64,000 nt of DNA from Clostridia bacterium (GCA_024403735.1 JAKSRG010000010.1:1-64000), one strand, 5' to 3'. Positions 37,024-46,721 are shown, numbered from the stretch's first letter. The notes: generated by a model from the letters alone, not told the origin. Translations and numbers: made by a program.

Positions 37024-38667
37024 TTACTCAATAGCCATTATCAAGTCATAAACATCCTGACCGCCTGGTACAACGCCGATCTCCATAAGAGGATAGTCAG
37101 ATGATACTCTGTCCTGGAATTCCTCTATTTCTTCGTCTGTTACGTTGGCGCCCTGGAAAATAGTCAATACATCTTTGCTATCGATGTCAGGGATGCTCTT
37201 GATAAGGTTATATGCGCAATCAACTTTGTTGTCATCGCAAGTATAGATAGTCTTGTCGCCAATACCGATATACTTGTCCTTCTTGATATCAACGCCATCA
37301 ATAACAGTATCACGTGTCGCTGTAGTAACAAGTCCTGTAACTACGTTATCGAGTGATGAAGACATTGAAGTAATAAATCTATCGATATCATCAGCGCCCT
37401 GATCCATCATTGAGAGGCATGAATAGCCCTCTGCGATAGACTTAGTCTTGATAACTCTGATATCCATATCATCGAACATCTTTGCGGCCTGCTCAGCTGT
37501 GAGGATGATATTGGAGTTATTAGGGAGGAGGACAATGTGATCTGCATTGACCTTCTTAATTGCATTAACAAAATCCTCAGTAGAAGGATTATTAGTCTGA
37601 CCACCGTCGATAATAACGTCTGCGCCGATTAACTTAAAGAAATCGATAATGCCTTCACCAGAAGCTACAGCAATAACTGCGTAGTCCTTGTGGTCTGGCA
37701 TTTTCTCAGCTGCTTCAGACTGAGCGATTACCTCGTTATGCTGTACAGTCATGTTCTCAATCTTAAGTGTCAAGAATTCTCCGTACTTGTGTGCAAATGC
37801 GAGGACAACTTCAGGTGTCTTTGTATGGATATGAACTTTAACGATGATGTCGTCCTGAACAGCCACGATTGAATCGCCGAGTTCTGTTAAGTCCTCGATG
37901 AACTTATCTACAGAGAATGAAGCTACGTCAATCTTGTTGTTGAACAACTGCAAAATGAATTCTGTGCAGTATCCGAAAACATTCGTGTCGTTCTCGTCTA
38001 GCATACCTATTGCAGTAGAAGTGCTCTCCTCAGGGATAACGATATCGTCTAAGAGTTCGCCGTCGATAGCCATTGCCATACCCTTAAAGATTGCGAGAAG
38101 TCCTGCTCCACCACTATCAACAACGCCAGCTTCTGCGAGGACGTCGAGGAGAGAAGGAGTGCGCTTGAGAGACATCTCGAGTTCGATGAGTAATGCCTTG
38201 AACAAATCTTCGAAGTCATTAAATGAAGCACGGTTCTCTCTAAGTGTATTCATCGCATCAGTCATGAGTGTGAGCATTGTTCCTTCTGTAGGATTAACAA
38301 CAGAAGCATATGCCTGCTCGCGACCATTGGCGATAGCATCGATAAATGTATCAATAGTGAAGTTATCTAAGTCTTCAGTGTCTTTTGTAAAACCACGAAG
38401 GAACTGTGAAAGAATAACGCCAGAGTTACCTCTTGCAGCAAGAAGTGCTCCTCTAGCGAAGGATTTGAGACAGCCTCCAACAGTATCAGCTTCGATTAAA
38501 CTATCGACACCGCCCTGGAAAGTCTTAGACATATTAAGACCTGTATCACCATCTGGTACAGGGAATACGTTCAAGTTGTTAACGTATTCTTTTTGATTCA
38601 ACAATTCCTTAAATCCGTTAGTGAGCATATCTCTAAGGAGTAGGGAATCAATAATTACATGTTTCAT
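37024..38667 (-). CDS. fakA: Fatty acid kinase catalytic subunit, DAK2/YloV family
   Basis: 547 residues. Nucleotide-binding DhaL-type domain with FPVPDGDTGLNMSKT, RGARGNSG-like LLAARGNSGVILSQ and DSGGAGL. A middle DegV-like region and a C-terminal domain follow. FakA phosphorylates fatty acids held by FakB; two FakB-type genes lie just upstream in the same direction. In frame and full length. Confidence 0.9.
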   Translation of the reverse strand: MKHVIIDSLLLRDMLTNGFKELLNQKEYVNNLNVFPVPDGDTGLNMSKTFQGGVDSLIEADTVGGCLKSFARGALLAARGNSGVILSQFLRGFTKDTEDLDNFTIDTFIDAIANGREQAYASVVNPTEGTMLTLMTDAMNTLRENRASFNDFEDLFKALLIELEMSLKRTPSLLDVLAEAGVVDSGGAGLLAIFKGMAMAIDGELLDDIVIPEESTSTAIGMLDENDTNVFGYCTEFILQLFNNKIDVASFSVDKFIEDLTELGDSIVAVQDDIIVKVHIHTKTPEVVLAFAHKYGEFLTLKIENMTVQHNEVIAQSEAAEKMPDHKDYAVIAVASGEGIIDFFKLIGADVIIDGGQTNNPSTEDFVNAIKKVNADHIVLLPNNSNIILTAEQAAKMFDDMDIRVIKTKSIAEGYSCLSMMDQGADDIDRFITSMSSSLDNVVTGLVTTATRDTVIDGVDIKKDKYIGIGDKTIYTCDDNKVDCAYNLIKSIPDIDSKDVLTIFQGANVTDEEIEEFQDRVSSDYPLMEIGVVPGGQDVYDLIMAIE

Positions 38668-38699
38668 CGTAATGAATAATTATCCTCAATTTATAGATG

Positions 38700-39590
38700 T
38701 TATTCACTTATCTCGTTGTTTGGCTTACCAACTGCGAATGCGATTACTGTACCAGGACCAACTGAGGCACCAACGATTGGTGCGATTGTGCTGATTACAA
38801 CATCTTTGAACTTAGCAATCTTGAGTGCTTCGTCTCTAACAAAATTAGCTGAATCAATCGCATCTGCATGTGAGATGAATAGTGTCTGCTCCTCTGGGTT
38901 AATAGCACTTTCAGCTGTGAGCTTAGCAATCTCCATAAGTGAAGCGCGAGAGCCCTTAATCTTTTTAACAGGAACATTCATACCTGTTTCGTCAGAGATA
39001 AGGATAGGCTTAATTCCAATCAAGTCGCCAAAGAAAGCCTTCATAAACTTAACTCGTCCGCATCTCTTGAGATATTCGAAAGAAGACACGGTACCATTCT
39101 GGTTAACTGTCTGTCTGATAGTCTCAATGTGAGTAGCAATCTCCTCGATTGACTTTCCTTCGTCTCTCATCTGAGTAGCGAGGATTGTGAGGTATCCCTG
39201 ACCAAGTGAACTAATTCTGGAATCTACACAGCGGATAGTAATATCGCTATGTGTTGACATGTACTCTGTTGCTAATGACAAAGCTACATTATATGAGCCA
39301 GATAAACCGGAAGAGCAGGATACATAGAGAATATCCTTGCCCTCTTCCTGACATTTATCGAAAAATCTGAGATAAGTATCAGCTGGCACCATGGTAGTCT
39401 TGATGAATTTACCACCTCTCATGAGATCGTAGAATTCTTTGGAAGAGTGAGTCTCCCAATCAAGAGAAGCTTCATATTCTTTCTCGTCGATTACATAGTT
39501 CATTGCGAGGTATTCGATAGAATACTTCTCTCTTAAATTTTTTGGTAAGTCACATGTAGAATCTGTGACAATAACGAATGATTTAGCCAT
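38700..39590 (-). CDS. DegV family fatty-acid-binding protein (FakB type)
   Basis: 296 residues from the ATG at 39590, which has AGGTG 5 bases upstream. Lipid-binding signature TDSTCDLPKNL and SCSSGLSGSYN. It should carry a fatty acid to FakA. Its lipid preference cannot be read; the second copy suggests a different chain type. Confidence 0.88.
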   Translation of the reverse strand: MAKSFVIVTDSTCDLPKNLREKYSIEYLAMNYVIDEKEYEASLDWETHSSKEFYDLMRGGKFIKTTMVPADTYLRFFDKCQEEGKDILYVSCSSGLSGSYNVALSLATEYMSTHSDITIRCVDSRISSLGQGYLTILATQMRDEGKSIEEIATHIETIRQTVNQNGTVSSFEYLKRCGRVKFMKAFFGDLIGIKPILISDETGMNVPVKKIKGSRASLMEIAKLTAESAINPEEQTLFISHADAIDSANFVRDEALKIAKFKDVVISTIAPIVGASVGPGTVIAFAVGKPNNEISE

Positions 39591-39635
39591 AAGCACCTGC
39601 CTGTTATTCTGGTCTATTGACCATTTATTTGCAAA

Positions 39636-40574
39636 TTACTTCTTTGTTGCTTCTACGCACTGAGCAAGAATTGCTCTTTCTTCTTCCATAGATTCGCTCA
39701 TTGGCTTACCTGTGAAGTATGCGCTGCAGAGACCTGGTCCGATATTAGCACCACAAGCCATACCTACATCGTTAAGGATAACTTCCTTTGGCTTGAATGT
39801 AGCCTTGATGTCTGCTGCGAGCTGCTCAGCATGTTCCTTACGGAGTGAGTGTGCAACGAAGATAATTTGATCTTCTGGATTAACAATGATCTTCTTCATG
39901 TATTCAATTGTTGCCTTCAAAGCTGCAGGACGACCCTTAGCCTTGCAGAGAACCTCTGACATACCCTTGCTGTTGAAGTCTGCGAGTGGTGTTACACCAA
40001 CGAGTGTTCCCATGAGAGCCTTAAAGTTTGATACACGACCAGTCTTTGTTAAGAACTTAAGGTCATCCATAAATCCCATCTGGTGGATTGTTGTCTTTTC
40101 CTTCTCGATGTAAGCAACTGTCTCTTCGAGTGAAGCGCCAGAATTCTTCTTCTCACAAGCCATGATAACGAGGAGAGCAAGTGATGTTGAATATCTCATT
40201 GAGTCAACGCACTTGATTGTTCTACCTGGGTACTTAGCCATCATATCCTTAGCAACGATAAGTGACTCGTTGTAAGAAGTTGAAAGACCTGATGAGAGTG
40301 AGATGCTGAGGATATCGTGACCCTGCTCCAAGAACTTTGACCATACTCTCTCGTACTCACCGATAGGTACACTAGCTGTCTTATATGGAGCCTTGAGTGA
40401 CTTCATTGACTTGTAGTACTCTTCTGCTGTCATCTTCTCCCAATCGAGTGAAGACATCTCTGCCTTATCCTCTTCAAAGTAGATAACACCTCTTACATAG
40501 TCTTCAATACCGAAGCGCTCACGAAGGTCCTTTGTGAGATCACAACCAGTATCTGGAATAATTACAAATGACAT
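39636..40574 (-). CDS. DegV family fatty-acid-binding protein (FakB type), second copy
   Basis: 312 residues. PDTGCDLTKDL and SLSSGLSTSYN motifs; clearly paralogous to the neighbour. First gene of the minus-strand lipid operon (fakB, fakB, fakA, plsX), with GGGG before its start. The 286-base gap upstream (40575-40860) holds a GGTTT-rich stretch and both divergent promoters. Confidence 0.88.
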   Translation of the reverse strand: MSFVIIPDTGCDLTKDLRERFGIEDYVRGVIYFEEDKAEMSSLDWEKMTAEEYYKSMKSLKAPYKTASVPIGEYERVWSKFLEQGHDILSISLSSGLSTSYNESLIVAKDMMAKYPGRTIKCVDSMRYSTSLALLVIMACEKKNSGASLEETVAYIEKEKTTIHQMGFMDDLKFLTKTGRVSNFKALMGTLVGVTPLADFNSKGMSEVLCKAKGRPAALKATIEYMKKIIVNPEDQIIFVAHSLRKEHAEQLAADIKATFKPKEVILNDVGMACGANIGPGLCSAYFTGKPMSESMEEERAILAQCVEATKK

Positions 40575-40860
40575 AATTTTAACCCCTTTACATTTAATTT
40601 TGGTTTAATTTGGTTTTTGGTTTGGTTTTCGCGCGCGTATTAATACACGCACGGTTCTAATAATAGCAAATAATATCTGAAGTGGCAAATTTTAGAATAT
40701 CAAAAGGCACTTTATTATTTGTTCCAAATGCTTTAATATATATTTTTATAATCAGGGAAATAATCTATCTTGTGCGCCTGTTATAAGTGCGTTAGTAGTG
40801 TGTTAAATGCGCTTTGTGTATTGGCCGTAGCGAGATTTTGTATAAGTGTGAAGGGTTTGT

Positions 40861-41823
40861 ATGGAAATAGTATTGATAGTGTTGCTCGCCATTGTTGTAT
40901 TGTCAGTAATTGGCGGAATTTGTGTAGTGATTTTCTATTTAAATCCACTCTCAATCAAGATTTATGAAGAACAGGTAGTAAGGACTTCCAAGGAGAAGTT
41001 TGGTTCAGCATGTACATATACAGACAACGAAGAGCAGGTAATCATGTGGAATACTGGTCTTGAGTGGGCTGAGCTATTTAAGGATAAGAAGGAGATCATA
41101 GAGATCGAAAACATGGGCTTGAAGCTTCACGCTGAGTACTACGATTTCGGCTCAGACACTTGCATCATCTCTATTCCAGGTCGTTCAGAAGGCCTTATGT
41201 ATGGCTACTATTTCGACATTCCATACCAGAGAGATATGGGCATGAATGTCCTCGCAGTTGACCCACGTTCACATGGTGAGAGTGAAGGTAAGTTCCATTC
41301 ACTTGGACACTATGAACATATGGATCTTGATAAGTGGATTACTCTCCTTGAGGAGCGTTATGGTATCAAGAAAGTATTCCTTCACTGCATCTGCGTAGGT
41401 ACATGTACAGGCCTTCTTATGGCAATCAATGGTAAGAAGCGTGAGAATGTTAAGGGCATCATCACTGAGGGTGCATTCGTAACTTTCAAGGAGACATTTA
41501 GAGAGCACATCAAGTATGAGGGCAAGCCTACATTCCCAGTGCTCCAGCTTTGTATGCATCATATCGAGAAGAATACTGATGCTAAGATAATGGCTGAATC
41601 TCCACAAGAGTTGGTAAAAAAATTGGAGACACCAATTCTCTTCCTTCATAGTAGAGAGGATAGGTTTTCGCTCCCTGATAAGACAGCTAAAATGTTCGAG
41701 ACTTGCACTTCAAAGAATAAGAAGATTGTGTGGTTCGATAAGGGTTCACACTCACATCTCAGAATTAATAATGAGGCTGAATACGATAGAGTTATTAAGG
41801 AGTTCGTTGCGACATGCGTATAA
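40861..41823 (+). CDS. Alpha/beta hydrolase with probable Cys nucleophile
   Basis: 320 residues with an N-terminal membrane helix (IVLIVLLAIVVLSVIGGICVV). The fold is visible in VLAVDPRSHGESEGKF, LHSREDRFSLP (Asp) and KGSHSHLRIN (His). At the nucleophile elbow, HCICVGTCTG appears in place of GxSxG, so Cys may replace Ser. It overlaps the AMP-ligase start by 10 bp and so belongs to the lipid operon. Confidence 0.75.
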   Translation: MEIVLIVLLAIVVLSVIGGICVVIFYLNPLSIKIYEEQVVRTSKEKFGSACTYTDNEEQVIMWNTGLEWAELFKDKKEIIEIENMGLKLHAEYYDFGSDTCIISIPGRSEGLMYGYYFDIPYQRDMGMNVLAVDPRSHGESEGKFHSLGHYEHMDLDKWITLLEERYGIKKVFLHCICVGTCTGLLMAINGKKRENVKGIITEGAFVTFKETFREHIKYEGKPTFPVLQLCMHHIEKNTDAKIMAESPQELVKKLETPILFLHSREDRFSLPDKTAKMFETCTSKNKKIVWFDKGSHSHLRINNEAEYDRVIKEFVATCV

Positions 41824-43754
41824 AAGAAGAACTTCGTAAGTACATTGCGTACAACATTAATGAACTTAATAACTCTGACAAAACTCTCAAGGATGTTTAT
41901 CGCATCATGTTTAGAGACAATGGCCTCAACATTGCTGAGACAGAAGAGAATTACAGAGTTAGAAGATATTCCTATGCTGAGATTAAGGATTTAATCGAGA
42001 AAGCAGCTGGCGAGCTTTATTCCAGAATTGGCGCCAGCCGTGATTATGTTGCACTCGAGATGGAGAACTGTGTCGAGTGGTTAGTTGCTTTCTGGGCAAT
42101 TTTAAAGAGTGGCAACAAGCCTTTCCTTGTTAACTGCAGACATACAACTGAGCTCTCTGAAGGAATTATCAAGTCATTAAATATCAAGACAATAATTGGT
42201 GTTGGTAGTACAAAACTTACTGGAGATTTTGTTGATTTCACTGAGATTTATAGTCTAATCAGAACTCCTGATTATGTAGCAAAGGCTTGCCCTGACGATG
42301 TTTTCGAGGACGAGTTAGCGATATCAACTTCTGCAACATCAATGCACCAGTCAATCTGCTTCTATGGCGGCAGCGAGATTTCACAGCAGATTCTCGACGC
42401 TGAGAAAATTGTCGAAGAATGTCCTAGAATGGCTTCAATGTATAATGGCTCTATCAAGCAGCTCGCATTCTTGCCTTTCTATCACATTTTCGGATTGTTC
42501 GCGGTATTTTTCTGGTTCGCTTTCTTTGGAAGAACATTTGTCTTCCTCAAGAACTATTCACCTGACACTATCGCTCATGCGTGCAGACGCCATGAGGTTA
42601 CACATATTTTTGCAGTTCCAGTACTCTGGCACACTGTTGAGAAGAAGATCCTTAAGGAAGTTGCTAAGTATCCTGTAAGAAGACAGAAAACATTCTATCT
42701 TGGACTTAAGCTTTGCACAGCAATCCAGAATGTAATGCCATATCTTGGAGCAAGACTTAGCAAATACATTATGGGTGAGGTTGTTGATTCAGTATTTGGA
42801 CCTTCAATCCAGTTCTGCATCAGCGGTGGTAGCTATGTGATGGATTCTACACTCAAACTTTTTAACGGTCTTGGATATCCGCTCCATAATGGTTACGGAA
42901 TGAGTGAGATTGGTATCACTTCTGTAGAACTTCGCAAGAGACCACATGACCGCAACAAGAATTCAGTAGGTCATCCATTTGAGTCTATTGAGTATCGAAT
43001 TAGCGATGATGGACTTCTTGAGGTTAAGGGTACATCAATCAGCAGAAAAGTTATGATCGATGGCGTTATTCAGGAACGTGATGAGTGGTTCAAAACAATG
43101 GATGCTGTTACGAAAGACGGCAATTACTATTTCATCAAGGGAAGAGCCAAGGATATTATCATTGGTGACAATGGAGAGAATATTAATCCTGATTTGACGG
43201 AGAAGATTTTCGATATTCCAAATGCAAAGAATTACGCTTGTGTAGGTCTTAGAAAGAACGAAGGCGAGGTTCTTAGCCTTATTGTTCAGATTTCTGAGAA
43301 GACTACGGTTGAAGAAGCAACTGAGATTTATAAGAGCGTTATGGCTAAGAATGATTCTTTGCCTAACTCGATGAGAGTTCGTCAGTTCTTCTTTACTACT
43401 AATCCTATTATGGCATCTTCCGCTATAAAGGTAAGTAGACCATACCTTCTTAAGGGTATTTATGAAGGTAATATCAAGCTAACTAAGATGAATGAATACG
43501 TACCAGAGAGCATTAAGTTCGCGATTAAATACGACGAACAAATCCTTAACGAAGTTAAGAAGATTGTCTCTGATACATTAGATATACCAGTTGAGGATGT
43601 TGATCCTAAGGCTAATCTCATCATTGATTTGGGTGCGACAAGCCTCCAGTACTTTGAGATTTTGTCTAGAGTTACCGATCAGTTCGGCGTTGAGACATTC
43701 TCGTGTAACACGGTGTATGAATTAACGAAGTATATTGAAGGACAGAAAGAGTAA
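41814..43754 (+). CDS. AMP-dependent acyl synthetase fused to an acyl carrier protein domain
   Basis: 646 residues. An ANL-type adenylation domain with GYGMSEIGIT and GRAKDIIIGDNGENI. The usual phosphate loop (TSGTTGxPKG) is altered to STSATSMHQS near residue 170. The C-terminal 70 residues are an ACP with LGATSLQYFE, whose Ser would carry phosphopantetheine. It could load fatty acids onto its own ACP for the acyltransferases that follow. The changed loop may mean weak or different ATP use. Confidence 0.8.
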   Translation: MRIKEELRKYIAYNINELNNSDKTLKDVYRIMFRDNGLNIAETEENYRVRRYSYAEIKDLIEKAAGELYSRIGASRDYVALEMENCVEWLVAFWAILKSGNKPFLVNCRHTTELSEGIIKSLNIKTIIGVGSTKLTGDFVDFTEIYSLIRTPDYVAKACPDDVFEDELAISTSATSMHQSICFYGGSEISQQILDAEKIVEECPRMASMYNGSIKQLAFLPFYHIFGLFAVFFWFAFFGRTFVFLKNYSPDTIAHACRRHEVTHIFAVPVLWHTVEKKILKEVAKYPVRRQKTFYLGLKLCTAIQNVMPYLGARLSKYIMGEVVDSVFGPSIQFCISGGSYVMDSTLKLFNGLGYPLHNGYGMSEIGITSVELRKRPHDRNKNSVGHPFESIEYRISDDGLLEVKGTSISRKVMIDGVIQERDEWFKTMDAVTKDGNYYFIKGRAKDIIIGDNGENINPDLTEKIFDIPNAKNYACVGLRKNEGEVLSLIVQISEKTTVEEATEIYKSVMAKNDSLPNSMRVRQFFFTTNPIMASSAIKVSRPYLLKGIYEGNIKLTKMNEYVPESIKFAIKYDEQILNEVKKIVSDTLDIPVEDVDPKANLIIDLGATSLQYFEILSRVTDQFGVETFSCNTVYELTKYIEGQKE

Positions 43755-43755
43755 T

Positions 43756-44451
43756 ATGGCAAGAAGATATAGACAAAGTAAGTTTTGGACATATTGGGTT
43801 AAGGTCACAGCCTGGCCTGTAATCAAGCCTTATACAAAACCACAGGTATTCCTGCTCAATGACAAGTGCTCAAAGCGCTTGCCAAAGCCTTCTATACTCG
43901 CTTCCAACCACTTTGCACTGGCAGATATGCCACTATATTGGGAATACTTCTTTACTACAAATATTCGCTTCCTTGTAGCTGAAGTAATGTTCAACAAGGG
44001 CAGTTTCATGAACTGGCTCCTTTACAAAGTTGGCTGCCTCAGAGTAGATAGAAATCATTACGATTTCTCTTTCATTGGCGATTCTCTTGATTGTCTTGAT
44101 AGAGGTGAAGTAATCGGAATTTTCCCATCCTCAAGACTTCCAGTCGGAGGAGTACCATTCTCATTCAAGCCTAGTGTAGCAATTATTGCGATGCATACTA
44201 ATGCTCCAATTGTGCCTATATACACAGATGGTAATTATGGTTTCAACAAGCGATCACACGTGATGATTGGTGAGCCAATTAACATTGATGATTTGTGTCC
44301 TGATAAGACACTTCCTGATTCAAAGCGTGCTAGAATTATTACTACTGAATTGGAAAGGATTGTCTACGATCTTGGTGATGAACTGAATAGACGTCTTGGT
44401 AAGAACGAACCAGTTGTAAGACCAGGTAAGCACGATAAGCAGGAGAAGTAA
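43756..44451 (+). CDS. PlsC-like acyltransferase with altered acceptor motif
   Basis: 231 residues from ATG 43756, one base after the previous stop. The catalytic HX4D is present (NHFALAD), but the FPEGT motif reads FPSSR, so the Glu is missing. It might use an unusual acceptor or be a non-catalytic partner of the next gene. Directly followed by plsC with no gap. Confidence 0.78.
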   Translation: MARRYRQSKFWTYWVKVTAWPVIKPYTKPQVFLLNDKCSKRLPKPSILASNHFALADMPLYWEYFFTTNIRFLVAEVMFNKGSFMNWLLYKVGCLRVDRNHYDFSFIGDSLDCLDRGEVIGIFPSSRLPVGGVPFSFKPSVAIIAMHTNAPIVPIYTDGNYGFNKRSHVMIGEPINIDDLCPDKTLPDSKRARIITTELERIVYDLGDELNRRLGKNEPVVRPGKHDKQEK

Positions 44452-45120
44452 ATGTTTAGCAAAGTAGGTTATTTTTTCTATCATCTAGCAAGACTTCTGT
44501 CTCGTCTTGTGAGCAATGGATATGGTATTACAAGATTAGATCTCAATATGAATGAGGTAAAAAATAAGGACACTCATCCAGTCTTAATCGTAGCTAATCA
44601 TGTATCTTTCACAGATCCGCTTTTCTACACAGGGTTGTTTCCAAAAAGACAGCTCATGTATATCGCATCGGAGCTTGTTATTAATGATAAGAATAAGCTT
44701 AAATCTTTTCTTTTAATCCATACGGGATGTATCAGAATTAATCGAAATATTTATGATATCGAAGGAATTCGTAAGGCAACAGAAGCACTTAAGAAAGGTC
44801 ATTCTGTACTGATCTTCCCAGAGGGAACACTTCACCATGAGAATAGTGAGGAATTATCTGAGATCAAGAGCGGCGCTATTTTGTTAGCTGTTCAGGCTGG
44901 TGTTCCAATAATTCCTGCATATTCACTTAAGCGTAAGCACTGGTATGGAAAACGAGTAGTCGTAGTAGGTGAAGAGTTCAAGATTAGTGACTATACTTCT
45001 CGTAAATTCCCAACAGTTCCAGAGATGGATGTAATAGCTAGTGCACTTATGAATAAGATTAACGAGTGTAGAGAAGTGTACGAAAAGTATGAGGAAAGTA
45101 AGGCCAAAGGCAATACTTGA
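44452..45120 (+). CDS. plsC: 1-acyl-sn-glycerol-3-phosphate acyltransferase
   Basis: 222 residues. Both PlsC motifs are intact: NHVSFTDP and FPEGTLHHEN. Makes phosphatidic acid from lysophosphatidic acid. It ends the compact four-gene lipid unit. Confidence 0.88.
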   Translation: MFSKVGYFFYHLARLLSRLVSNGYGITRLDLNMNEVKNKDTHPVLIVANHVSFTDPLFYTGLFPKRQLMYIASELVINDKNKLKSFLLIHTGCIRINRNIYDIEGIRKATEALKKGHSVLIFPEGTLHHENSEELSEIKSGAILLAVQAGVPIIPAYSLKRKHWYGKRVVVVGEEFKISDYTSRKFPTVPEMDVIASALMNKINECREVYEKYEESKAKGNT

Positions 45121-45140
45121 TGTAATGTCGGAGAATGCCT

Positions 45141-45184
45141 TAAGTAATGCGCAAGTAATGCGTAAGTAATGCGCAAGTAAGTAG
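45141..45184. repeat. Four tandem copies of an 11-bp repeat
   Basis: TAAGTAATGCG and CAAGTAATGCG alternate, with a last degenerate copy. It lies just before the promoter region of the acp gene. Confidence 0.8.
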
Positions 45185-45244
45185 TCCGATTTTGGTGTAT
45201 ACTTTGTATGGTATTAATCTTTTGGATTAAGGGAGGACTAACAA

Positions 45245-45481
45245 ATGGATATTATAGAGAAACTTAAGGAAGCATTCGTTGAAGCTTATGGCGATGATAT
45301 TAACCTCGATAGCATTACAGCTGATACTAACTTAAGAGAAGATTTGGGCCTTAACTCAATCGGTATGCTCGCTGTAGCGCTCTCAATTGAGGAGAAGTTT
45401 GGCTTTAAGTTCGCTAATGATGATATTTCTTCTATCGCTAAGGTTCAGGATATTATCGATATTATTAACAAGAATAAGTAA
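45245..45481 (+). CDS. acpP: Acyl carrier protein
   Basis: 78 residues. Phosphopantetheine Ser in DLGLNSIGML, and the acidic helix II after it. GGGAGG lies upstream. It may serve the acyltransferases just before it; the housekeeping ACP could be elsewhere. Confidence 0.92.
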   Translation: MDIIEKLKEAFVEAYGDDINLDSITADTNLREDLGLNSIGMLAVALSIEEKFGFKFANDDISSIAKVQDIIDIINKNK

Positions 45482-45555
45482 TACTATTCATTCTTCATAC
45501 ACTTAGCTTATGTAATGTAGCGGGATGCAGAATAGTTGGTTAAGTAGATTTACGG

Positions 45556-45585
45556 AGTGGGTTTTCGAGCAGAAAACCACTTTTT
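45556..45585 (+). terminator. Terminator after acp, built around GTTTTCGA
   Basis: AGTGGGTTTTC pairs with GAAAACCACT (one bulged G) around GAGCA, followed by five T. The GTTTTCGA motif at 45561 forms one arm. Confidence 0.82.
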
Positions 45586-45764
45586 CTTTGCGCATTTTCT
45601 GATAGATAGCCTCGAATTGTGCAAAATAGACAGTTGTGATTTGCTATGTTTGTTAAAAAATCTTGTATTTTTCTGTCATTTCAAACTATATATTTGCGGT
45701 TGCAATGATATAATTGACATCGTGAGCAATCACAAATCGAATTAATTGAAAGCAGGGTTTTAAC

Positions 45765-46025
45765 ATGGAAGAACAGAAGGCAGGCACATTAACATGGGGT
45801 ATCCTCTCATTGGTTTTCGCTGAGACAGGTATCCTTGGTCTTATTTTCGCAATCATTGGAAAGAACAAGGCAAAGAAGCACATTGCAGCTGGTAATCAGC
45901 TCGTTGGTGCTGACAAGGTTGGTTCAATCCTCTCAACAGTAGGTCTTATCCTTAGCATCATCATGATTGCTTACTGGGCAATCTTCATCATCGCTTTTAT
46001 AGCAGGTGTTTTGGGTAACCTCTAA
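45765..46025 (+). CDS. Small membrane protein, DUF4190-like
   Basis: 86 residues, two or three membrane helices with a basic loop (GKNKAKKHIAAG) between them. Own terminator. Similar in design to the small proteins at 46722 and 49098. Function unknown. Confidence 0.75.
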   Translation: MEEQKAGTLTWGILSLVFAETGILGLIFAIIGKNKAKKHIAAGNQLVGADKVGSILSTVGLILSIIMIAYWAIFIIAFIAGVLGNL

Positions 46026-46049
46026 TTTAAGATTTGATCTTGAAAGAAT

Positions 46050-46083
46050 AGCTCCGAAATCAAATTGGTTTCGGAGCTTTTTT
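46050..46083 (+). terminator. Terminator
   Basis: AGCTCCGAAA pairs with TTTCGGAGCT, then a T run. Confidence 0.9.
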
Positions 46084-46115
46084 CATGCGCAAAATTTCTG
46101 GTGGAGAGGAGCCCT

Positions 46116-46415
46116 CAGTTAAACTAACTGTTAATCTTGCGGCTCCAGGATTAACTGCTAGATGGGATGGATGATAGTTGCTAATTCATTTTGCTTCGAA
46201 AGTCTATCAAACCCTCTACTTTCCGGTTGCAAGATGGACTCTTTGATAGAGTTTTGTAATTCAGATTCATTCTCCAAAATGCTCCTTCTTGGGTTCCGCG
46301 CAGAGAATATTCTAGAGAATGAGTGCTCAAAATTAACCATATACTACGATTTGAGGTGTTAATTCTTCATAGTATTCTCTGTTCTAAGTGCGATAGAGAG
46401 CAAAGTGGAGAATGA
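46116..46415. repeat. Mosaic array of inverted words (GTTAATC, CTATCA, ATTCTC)
   Basis: GTTAA at 46118 and 46130 (12 bp apart) faces GATTAAC at 46149. CTATCAA at 46204 faces TGATAG at 46244. ATTCTC at 46269 faces GAGAAT at 46303 and 46315 (34 then 12 bp). ATTCTT/ATTCTC at 46362 and 46374 face GAGAAT at 46408 (12 then 34 bp). No gene is supported between 46026 and 46721; beyond the array it holds a GTTTTCGA (46473), a GC-rich hairpin near 46522-46550 and a promoter. Confidence 0.75.
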
Positions 46416-46598
46416 TTGCTTAGCAAGGTACTATTTTTGCGCAAAATCGATGAATGACAGGTGTGGCAGAGTGTTTTCGAGCGGTTCGGAAAAGAAATTT
46501 CAAAACTATCGAACGTTAAAAACCGCTGCGCGCCAGGCGTTTGCGCGGTTGAAGAACTAGAAATAGAATAAAAATAACATAAAGTTAATAACAAAGTG

Positions 46599-46627
46599 TT
46601 TACAACACAAAGTTAATATGATATACT
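46599..46627 (+). promoter_or_regulatory. Promoter of the small membrane protein/lipoprotein operon
   Basis: TTTACA and TATACT, 17 bp apart. Confidence 0.65.
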
Positions 46628-46721
46628 TTGCAACGTAAGGTGATAAAGACCTTACACCCCAATAGAAATCTACAGGAATAAGGGTAGATTGCTAGAAGGA
46701 AAGAGTAAGGAGGTAAAGACT

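Noticed and set aside
40690..40705. FabT-like operator (TTTTAGAATATCAAAA) upstream of the lipid genes
   Set aside because: The palindrome is imperfect and only one copy is seen, so it was not listed as a feature.
46158..46594. Short open frames in the 46.1-46.6 kb gap
   Set aside because: They overlap the inverted-word array on both strands and have no ribosome binding sites or recognisable protein sequence.
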